Source: a virus
Length of the DNA stretch: 27,357 nt
IMG/VR virus record: IMGVR_UViG_3300044638_001587
Coordinates: 1 to 27,357 of that record
Reading direction: 5' to 3' (one strand)
A program made the position numbers and the translations under genes. Positions 21,263 through 26,131 of the stretch are shown here, one piece after another; within the stretch, counting starts at the first letter, position 1; each line of letters begins with the position of its first letter. The notes beneath the pieces are model-generated. The model worked only from the letters and a program-made list of their open reading frames with translations. It was not told the origin of the DNA and made no database searches.

Positions 21263-21764
21263 TTAACTCATAGATGACGCGAAGCGTAGAGACGCGCTAG
21301 TTATATAATTACGCGACACTTTTTAGCCCTATCATCTACCGTTTGCTTAAATGACGTAATTGGGGTTAAAAACTGTTCTGACAACTGTGTTGTTGTTCTG
21401 GCTACGGAACAGGATTTCGCCTTTTAAATCAACGACTTACGCACTTGTTCCAGTGTTCTGGTCATTTTAGGGGGTATGGGCAGAAACAGTGTTTTTTTCA
21501 GGTTGAACGTCCTTCGCGGCAAGTGCACAAAAAACACTCCCAACCAGCCATACCCTTTTTCACTACCAGAACAGAACACTATATATAGTATATAGTTTAA
21601 ATAATAAAGATAAAAAACCTAGTCTTTTCGCGGCATCTCAGCCATTTCTTACTGTTCCGGCAACACAAAAAAACCAGAACAAAAACAGTATTTTCTACTA
21701 CCTATAGTAGATTCTTGTTCCGGTTTTCCCTACACGCCCAGAACAAAAGTCTCACACAACTAGG
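21263..21764. other. Gene-free control region with TGTTCYGG motif array (candidate origin)
   Basis: About 500 bp with no convincing gene on either strand. It contains 11 copies of TGTTCYGG or close variants in both orientations (starts near 21374, 21394, 21405, 21446, 21454, 21566, 21572, 21653, 21674, 21716 and 21738). It also has an AT-rich stretch at ~21577-21617, a CTACTA-CCTA-TAGTAG hairpin at 21695-21710, and two copies of TTCGCGGCA (21513, 21627). Repeated sites plus an AT-rich tract resemble an iteron-type replication origin. A dense regulator-binding array is the alternative. No replication protein lies in the window to help decide. Confidence 0.6.
21472..21555. repeat. Nested inverted repeats
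   Basis: Outer arms GGGTATGG (21472-21479) and CCATACCC (21548-21555), inner arms AGTGTTTTTT (21488-21497) and AAAAAACACT (21529-21538), separated by 8 nt on the left and 9 nt on the right. Together they could form an interrupted long hairpin or cruciform with a ~31-nt apical loop. Confidence 0.75.
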
Positions 21765-21793
21765 TTGACTTATATGTCAAATAATGGTATAAT
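21765..21793 (+). promoter_or_regulatory. Main early promoter 3, sigma70-like
   Basis: TTGACT (21765-21770), a 17-bp spacer and a consensus TATAAT (21788-21793), the best promoter in the window. The -35 is embedded in the inverted repeat TTGAC-TTATAT-GTCAA, and the spacer carries ATATGTCAA, also found in the same phase at 23922. Confidence 0.78.
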
Positions 21794-21855
21794 TATAGTG
21801 TCAAGGGGCAATGTATCAGCCCTAAGGCACAAGCGGCAGCAAAGTTATTTAACAC

Positions 21856-21871
21856 TTCACGTATACCTGAA
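21856..21871. promoter_or_regulatory. Palindrome O3 in the leader of the main early operon
   Basis: TTCACGTATACCTGAA, one base different from the perfect palindrome at 21247-21262. It lies downstream of the predicted start site and 21 bases before the first ATG, where a bound protein could block elongation or an RNA form could affect translation. Confidence 0.6.
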
Positions 21872-21892
21872 CTAACCAGAAAGGAACCCATC

Positions 21893-22204
21893 ATGGGCAA
21901 ACTAAAACAAGCAATGATCGAGGCACAAGAACAGTTCTTTAGTTTCAATGAGCCACCCGACCTATCAATGGATGATCTAATTAAAGAAGATGTGTTCTTC
22001 CGTTACGGCATAGACATAGACGCAGCGCAGCGCGTTATGACATTGCTGAGAGTGTATCCACCACCTGAGCATTTGTACGTTACGCACCCAGAGTTGCACG
22101 TTGTATGGCTGAATGAATACATAGAAGACATGGAGAACAAGCATTGCAGTAAACAGCTTGAGCTTTTCAACGAGGGCAATATGCCTTGGACATGGGAGAA
22201 ATGA
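21893..22204 (+). CDS. Early phage protein, 103 aa
   Basis: A 103-residue acidic protein, first gene of the main early operon, starting at ATG 21893 after CAGAAAGGAACCCATC. It begins MGKLKQAMIEAQEQFFSFNE and continues with an acidic helical part (DDLIKEDVFFRYGIDIDAAQ) and a Pro/aromatic part (LLRVYPPPEHLYVTHPELHV). It ends NEGNMPWTWEK. I recognise no family. The next gene starts 1 base after its stop codon, so they are co-expressed. Confidence 0.7.
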   Translation: MGKLKQAMIEAQEQFFSFNEPPDLSMDDLIKEDVFFRYGIDIDAAQRVMTLLRVYPPPEHLYVTHPELHVVWLNEYIEDMENKHCSKQLELFNEGNMPWTWEK

Positions 22205-22205
22205 C

Positions 22206-22583
22206 ATGGGATACAGATCAGATATTACTTGCATCATGTACGCGACAGACAAGGGAAACGCAGGGCAACCAATGGTCAATGAGTTTATTAAGCAACGCAT
22301 ACCCAACTCAAGTGAGGGCACGGAGTTGTTTAAATACTTTACGTTCGACGAGAACAAAGCGTTGTTCCAAGCAGAGAGTTGGAAATGGTATCCAGACTAC
22401 GACGAGGTCAAGACGTTGGAGAATATCTTTAAAGAGTTTGCCGATACGTTTTGCGGAGAAAAAGAGGGTGCTTATGCGATGGAGTTCATACGCATAGGCG
22501 AGGATTGGGGAGACGTTGAGGCAAAGCGTATCGGCAACTACGATTGTCGTTTAGATTTACACCGCACCATTTACATTGATTAG
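22206..22583 (+). CDS. Phage protein with MGYRSDI N-terminus, 125 aa
   Basis: A 125-residue acidic protein. I begin at ATG 22206 because MGYRSDITCIMY is a start shared by many small phage and prophage proteins; the frame also extends to 22158, inside the upstream gene. It contains FTFDENKALFQAESWKWYPD and AYAMEFIRIGEDWGDVEAKR, giving a mixed alpha/beta look with many Trp and acidic residues. GGAG-type ribosome sites lie in the end of the preceding gene. Function is unknown; such proteins are often found in early phage operons. Confidence 0.72.
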   Translation: MGYRSDITCIMYATDKGNAGQPMVNEFIKQRIPNSSEGTELFKYFTFDENKALFQAESWKWYPDYDEVKTLENIFKEFADTFCGEKEGAYAMEFIRIGEDWGDVEAKRIGNYDCRLDLHRTIYID

Positions 22584-22593
22584 GAGTTCAGAC

Positions 22594-22812
22594 ATGGCTG
22601 AAGAGAACCACACCAGAAGCTGCATTATATGTGGCTCACCCGTGGCTCACGCACGGTGGGCGTTGGGATACAAGACTTGTATGCCATGCGGCGAGTCAGC
22701 ATCGCTGGGGATCAGGCGTTGTGTTGTGCCAATGCACAAGTCTAATTACGTGATGGTCACAGACATCACAGACTTACAAGGCATCAACAACAAGGGAGGG
22801 CTAGTTAAGTGA
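22594..22812 (+). CDS. Small zinc-finger-like early protein, 72 aa
   Basis: A 72-residue protein starting at ATG 22594, with AGGAGTTCAG immediately upstream. It has a two-pair Cys arrangement: CIICGSPVAHARWALGYKTC followed by MPCGE, so CxxC-x15-CxxC, a probable zinc finger with a further Cys at ~49. The C-terminal part (VPMHKSNYVMVTDITDLQGI then NNKGG) is a pattern I recognise from short phage proteins. It could bind nucleic acid or a host protein; the function is not known. Confidence 0.72.
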   Translation: MAEENHTRSCIICGSPVAHARWALGYKTCMPCGESASLGIRRCVVPMHKSNYVMVTDITDLQGINNKGGLVK

Positions 22813-23012
22813 GGGGGACAAATAACGCAGTAGTTGTCAGCGGTAATCTTCTTATGGCACGTCATGAGTTGGAACACGCAGCGTCACCCGCCGTTGAACT
22901 TAGACGAGGATTGATATGCGTGGAGATGCTGATGAGAAATCGTACTTTATGGATACCGCTGTTCAGGCAGAACATGTACAAGAAGTGGCATGGTTGTTTT
23001 TCTATTTTATGA
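22809..23012 (+). CDS. Possible small early protein, 67 aa
   Basis: Open frame from GTG 22809, which overlaps the upstream TGA (GTGA), so translational coupling is possible. The protein is basic and includes LLMARHELEHAASPAVELRR, but its C-terminal third (TLWIPLFRQNMYKKWHGCFS) looks like an out-of-frame reading and overlaps a second, more protein-like frame (22916-23038). An internal ATG at 22854 gives a shorter version. Kept at low confidence because no alternative gene explains 22813-22915. Confidence 0.4.
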   Translation: MRGTNNAVVVSGNLLMARHELEHAASPAVELRRGLICVEMLMRNRTLWIPLFRQNMYKKWHGCFSIL

Positions 23013-23038
23013 GGAGGGTTGATGATGGACATCGATGA
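22916..23038 (+). CDS. Possible 40-residue early peptide
   Basis: ATG 22916 follows GACGAGGATTGAT, a good ribosome site. The product is acidic and amphipathic: MRGDADEKSYFMDTAVQAEH, then VQEVAWLFFYFMRRVDDGHR. Composition is more like a real protein than the frame it overlaps (22809-23012). The next small gene begins 17 bases before its end. Both frames may be used, or only one; the sequence alone does not settle this. Confidence 0.45.
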   Translation: MRGDADEKSYFMDTAVQAEHVQEVAWLFFYFMRRVDDGHR

Positions 23039-23108
23039 TGTTGTAGGACTATTTTGTGGCTTGGTGTTGGCTGCATTGTTAGCCATGCTGTATGCGGGGA
23101 AGATATGA
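23022..23108 (+). CDS. Tiny single-span membrane peptide, 28 aa
   Basis: ATG 23022 (or 23025) stands behind GAGGAGGGTTG, one of the strongest ribosome sites in the region. The peptide is MMDIDDVVGLFCGLVLAALL followed by AMLYAGKI: an acidic N-terminus, one hydrophobic helix and a basic end, which predicts a type I-like membrane insertion. It overlaps the next gene by four bases (ATGA). Its size hides it from most gene callers. Confidence 0.5.
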   Translation: MMDIDDVVGLFCGLVLAALLAMLYAGKI

Positions 23109-23251
23109 ATGTACGTAACAACAAGCAGTCAATTAAACAAACAATACGCGACACCAAGCGGATACTTAGACGGCAGAAAGGCACGATATGGGAGCGTGAG
23201 TATTTGTTTGCACACATCAACAAAGTTAAAGGGAGATTGGGATGGATATGA
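23105..23251 (+). CDS. Small basic early protein, 48 aa
   Basis: A 48-residue, highly basic protein from ATG 23105, in a 4-base ATGA overlap with the membrane peptide. It begins MNVRNNKQSIKQTIRDTKRI and continues LRRQKGTIWEREYLFAHINK, ending VKGRLGWI. The frame stays open 17 codons further upstream, but this start is preferred because of the coupling. It is likely a single long helix and could bind nucleic acid; no family recognised. Confidence 0.6.
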   Translation: MNVRNNKQSIKQTIRDTKRILRRQKGTIWEREYLFAHINKVKGRLGWI

Positions 23252-23589
23252 ATGATGAAGGTTTGTACGAGCCAGTAGATGCACGACCACTAGAGAGCGG
23301 TGCAATACAAAAGATATACCGCTTTGCCAATGGGTACGGAGCGTCAGTCGTCAAGGGAGATCATACCTACGGAGGGGAAGAGGGACTCTGGGAGTTGGCT
23401 GTCATTACCTTTGCGGTCAAGGCAGACAATCACACTTACACGTTGTGCTATGACACTCCTATCACACAGGACGTTGAGGGTAATCTCAATGATGGTGAGG
23501 TAGAGGAGATACTTGACAAGATTAAATACCTACCCATGCGTGGGGATGATGAGATGCGTCAACAAGGAAACGAGAGGCAGCACGTATGA
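23242..23589 (+). CDS. Conserved small phage protein with FANGYGASV motif
   Basis: A 115-residue acidic protein. The motif YRFANGYGASVVKGDHTYGG followed by GLWELAVITF is one I know from many small proteins of diverse tailed phages; function is undescribed to my knowledge. The fold is probably a small beta-sheet, with a helical C-terminus (GEVEEILDKIKYLP). ATG 23242 has GGGAG 6 bases upstream; a second ATG at 23248 would make a 4-base ATGA overlap with the preceding gene. Its own stop overlaps the next ATG by four bases. Confidence 0.75.
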   Translation: MDMNDEGLYEPVDARPLESGAIQKIYRFANGYGASVVKGDHTYGGEEGLWELAVITFAVKADNHTYTLCYDTPITQDVEGNLNDGEVEEILDKIKYLPMRGDDEMRQQGNERQHV

Positions 23590-23807
23590 ACACCCTATAT
23601 GAGATAGCAACTGTAGTACTCGGTGTCTGGGTTTTAATACTTCACCTACGCCTGAACCGTAGGATGACCTTGGTGAACAAGTTAAGTCAGTCACTTGACT
23701 ACATTGCCGAGGGGAAGTGGGAGGTTAAACCAATTAAGGATGGCTTTGAGGTATACGACAAGTCAGACAACGAGAAGATGATCGCAGTAAGGAGGGTGAA
23801 GGCATGA
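23586..23807 (+). CDS. Small membrane-anchored early protein, 73 aa
   Basis: A 73-residue protein with an N-terminal membrane helix (residues ~4-22, LYEIATVVLGVWVLILHLRL) followed by basic residues (NRR) that would hold the rest in the cytoplasm. The soluble part (EGKWEVKPIKDGFEVYDKSD) looks like a small beta unit. ATG 23586 overlaps the upstream stop, and its own stop overlaps the next ATG (ATGA in both cases). It may act at the inner membrane early in infection; this is inference. Confidence 0.65.
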   Translation: MNTLYEIATVVLGVWVLILHLRLNRRMTLVNKLSQSLDYIAEGKWEVKPIKDGFEVYDKSDNEKMIAVRRVKA

Positions 23808-23980
23808 GCAACTGGCTTCGTTTGTTTTGCGCGGCAGCGCTGGTTGCGATCAGCTTGATGTCGTTGGGGGCATTCTTAGCCCACAGGTACATATATAAAA
23901 GTGGAGTAATTCGCTTGTATAATATGTCAAGTTATGATATACTTATAAGTAGTGGACAGTACAATCTACTGCGAAATTGA
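23804..23980 (+). CDS. Small single-span membrane protein, 58 aa
   Basis: A 58-residue protein from ATG 23804, overlapping the upstream stop by four bases (ATGA). Residues ~4-26 form a membrane helix (LRLFCAAALVAISLMSLGAF), followed by a short soluble tail. Its second half is also promoter DNA (see 23915-23943), so the tail may be under nucleotide-level constraint, or the functional part may be only the N-terminal anchor. Confidence 0.5.
   Translation: MSNWLRLFCAAALVAISLMSLGAFLAHRYIYKSGVIRLYNMSSYDILISSGQYNLLRN
23915..23943 (+). promoter_or_regulatory. Early promoter 4, before the AAA+/VWA genes
   Basis: TTGTAT (23915-23920), a 17-bp spacer and TATACT (23938-23943). The spacer holds ATATGTCAA at exactly the same phase as in promoter 3, and TATGNTATA and TTATA blocks also align. 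It lies inside the 3' end of the preceding small gene. Confidence 0.58.
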
Positions 23981-24035
23981 AATAAGAGTTCAGCGTCACA
24001 TGAAGTTCTATTTAATCACACAGAAAGGAATTGAG

Positions 24036-24947
24036 ATGAATATCTCTTTAAACAAACCGCAGCACGTAACGTCACTTGCAACCGCAGGTCTATTGGTATC
24101 GGTCGAGGTCAACGTATGGTCGGCGACCAAGCAGGACAGAGTCATCAGTAATGAGGTTACTACCGCAAAGAAAGCAGATCAGAGCGCGGGCAGGTTCGTA
24201 AAAAATCTACTGGCAAACAACATCGATCATAAGAATCTGTTGAACTATCGTCAGACTATCTATAACTGGATGCAACGCACAACATACCCGTGGAACAAAG
24301 CACAGGACTATCTGCCGCACGTATCTCTACCCAAGTTCATGCAGGAGTTCCACGACCACAAGGCAGAGTTTGAGCGTCTGCTAGATGAGTTTTGCAACAA
24401 CTATGCGGCGACCGTCTCCAACATGGCGTTCGCACAAGGTCAGATGTTCAACCGCAACGACTACCCAGATGTGGCTGAAGTGCGGAGTAAGTTCGGAGTC
24501 ACACTATATACAAGCGAGATTCCGGTGGGCGACTATCGCTGCGCGATAGCACAAGACTTGGCTGATGACTTAAACAACCATTACAACCAACAGGCCGAGA
24601 CAATAGTTCAGGGCATCCTGAACGATCAGATAGATCGGTTGGTTGAGGTGATGGAGAGTTTGTCCCATTGCTGTGACGTTGATGAGTACGTGGGCAAGGA
24701 CGGTGAGATGAAACAAAAACGCCGCAAGATATATGAAGGCACGGTGGCGAAGGCTAAAGAGTATTGCCATGTGTACAAAGACTTTAATCTGACAGGTGAT
24801 GCTAAGTTATCCGGCGTCATCACTCAGTTGGAGATGGCATTGCGAGGTGTTGATGCTGACATGTTACGTGAGTCAGACGCAGCGCGTTCGCAAGTCAAAG
24901 ATGAGGTGGACGATATTCTGTCCAAGTTTATGCCACGTAGTATTTAA
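24036..24947 (+). CDS. DUF3150-like protein, partner of the AAA+/VWA pair
   Basis: A 303-residue protein. I start at ATG 24036, with CAGAAAGGAATTGAG before it. An upstream in-frame ATG at 23952 lies inside the small gene and is less likely. The N-terminus (TAGLLVSVEVNVWSATKQD), a central helix pair (FMQEFHDHKAEFERLLDEF) and YPDVAEVRSKFGVTLYTSEI (143-162) match my memory of DUF3150 proteins, which are encoded beside MoxR-type AAA+ and VWA genes. The second half is helical. No catalytic motif is seen. The match is by pattern and neighbours. It probably acts with the two following genes, perhaps as a substrate adaptor. Confidence 0.68.
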   Translation: MNISLNKPQHVTSLATAGLLVSVEVNVWSATKQDRVISNEVTTAKKADQSAGRFVKNLLANNIDHKNLLNYRQTIYNWMQRTTYPWNKAQDYLPHVSLPKFMQEFHDHKAEFERLLDEFCNNYAATVSNMAFAQGQMFNRNDYPDVAEVRSKFGVTLYTSEIPVGDYRCAIAQDLADDLNNHYNQQAETIVQGILNDQIDRLVEVMESLSHCCDVDEYVGKDGEMKQKRRKIYEGTVAKAKEYCHVYKDFNLTGDAKLSGVITQLEMALRGVDADMLRESDAARSQVKDEVDDILSKFMPRSI

Positions 24948-24950
24948 TAA

Positions 24951-24966
24951 TTCACCCATAACTGAA
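24951..24966. promoter_or_regulatory. Degenerate palindrome O4 before the AAA+ gene
   Basis: TTCACCCATAACTGAA, with the same TTCA...TGAA ends and central AT as the three other palindromes, preceded by TATTTAATAA much like copy A. Its right arm merges with the GAAAGG ribosome site, so binding would affect translation of the ATPase gene. Weak by itself. Confidence 0.35.
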
Positions 24967-24980
24967 AGGTAAGACACACC

Positions 24981-26117
24981 ATGTCAAAACTAAACTTCAC
25001 CCAAACAATCACTATCGACCAAGCGGCGACAGTTGTTCCAATCCTATCCCAGACAGTTGAGGGAGAAGATTCTCACATCACACCAATCATAGTGAGTGAA
25101 CCCGGAGTTGGCAAGACTTCTGTCTTAAAGCTGATCGCTGAGAAAAACGGCGACAAGTGGCGCAAACCCAAAGACGTGTTTGCATCAGACAAGTATGAAT
25201 ACATTTACGTTGACTGTCCGGCAAAAGATCACATGGACATAGCAGCTACTATTCCTAACCATGCAACAAAGGCACTTGAGCAGTACGTTGGTTCGTTGTT
25301 CAACATGGGCAGCGACAAGCCCAAGATCATCATGCTTGACGAGGCGTTCAAAGTTCCTAAGTCTATGGGTGTGTTGTTTACTCGACTAATGCTAGAACGT
25401 ATGGTGGGTGACGTATCGTTACCTATGGGTTCTATGGTGTTCGGAACAAGTAACAACGGAAGCGATGGCGTAGGTGATTTCGTACAGGCACATCAGGGCA
25501 ATCGTATTTGTTTATTCCGTATGGAAAAACCCGATGCGCGGCGTTGGAATATATGGGCGGGTGAGAATGGCGTGTCAGTTACTTTGCGTTCGTTCGTTGC
25601 TATGAATCCACGTTGTTTGGCGTCTTACATGGACGGTGGTCAGGAGAACAATGAGTTTATATTTAATCCAACCAAGGCAGGGCAAGGCGTGTCGTTCGTG
25701 TCCCCACGTTCATTGTACAAAGCCAATCGTATCGTAACTAACCGCGAAGTTTTGGGTTCACAGGTGGCTGAAGTGTTACTTGCAGGAACAATCGGTTTAG
25801 CGGCGGCGAAAGCGTTGTCTGTCTTTATGGAGATGGAGTCGCAGGTTATTAAAACTAAGGACGTGGTTGCTAACCCAGAGGGTGTACCCATGCCAAACGA
25901 TATGGCTGCACTTTGCATGATGATGTTCAATGCGGTGGATGACTTACAAACACAGGACGAGTTGTCTCAATACATGAAGTTCATCAAGCGTATGAATCAC
26001 AGCGAGTTGCAGTCGGTGTTCTTCACTATGTTGATGGGTAATAAACGCACTACTAAACTTGCCGCTAACAATGATGACGTTAAGGCATGGACTAAAGACA
26101 ACTACAAGTATCTGTAA
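24981..26117 (+). CDS. MoxR-type AAA+ ATPase
   Basis: A 378-residue ATPase. Walker A is SEPGVGKTS (residues 39-47), Walker B is IIMLDE (116-121), and sensor 1 lies in MVFGTSNNG (152-160, Asn 158). FTRLMLERM and the PMGSM loop following Walker B suit the AAA+ core of the MoxR/RavA group, which drives remodelling together with VWA partners. The C-terminal part is helical. Arg-finger candidates exist around R137/R140 but I cannot fix them. It starts at ATG 24981 with GAAAGG about 12 bases before, and lies 33 bases after the DUF3150-like gene and 14 before the VWA gene. Confidence 0.85.
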   Translation: MSKLNFTQTITIDQAATVVPILSQTVEGEDSHITPIIVSEPGVGKTSVLKLIAEKNGDKWRKPKDVFASDKYEYIYVDCPAKDHMDIAATIPNHATKALEQYVGSLFNMGSDKPKIIMLDEAFKVPKSMGVLFTRLMLERMVGDVSLPMGSMVFGTSNNGSDGVGDFVQAHQGNRICLFRMEKPDARRWNIWAGENGVSVTLRSFVAMNPRCLASYMDGGQENNEFIFNPTKAGQGVSFVSPRSLYKANRIVTNREVLGSQVAEVLLAGTIGLAAAKALSVFMEMESQVIKTKDVVANPEGVPMPNDMAALCMMMFNAVDDLQTQDELSQYMKFIKRMNHSELQSVFFTMLMGNKRTTKLAANNDDVKAWTKDNYKYL

Positions 26118-26131
26118 TCTAGGAGAACAAT

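Noticed and set aside
21374-21745. LexA/SOS boxes as explanation of the GTTC/GAAC motifs
   Set aside because: The spacings between GTTC or GAAC elements (for example 4 or 1 bases) do not match the known alphaproteobacterial GTTC-N7-GTTC or Gram-positive GAAC-N4-GTTC layouts, and copies are full 8-mers.
19374-21892. tRNA genes or known riboswitches in the intergenic regions
   Set aside because: I looked for cloverleaf arms, CCA ends and T-loop sequences and saw only simple hairpins, terminators and palindromes.
24570-24823. Minus-strand frames inside the DUF3150-like gene
   Set aside because: Short, without ribosome sites and opposite to a well-supported gene.
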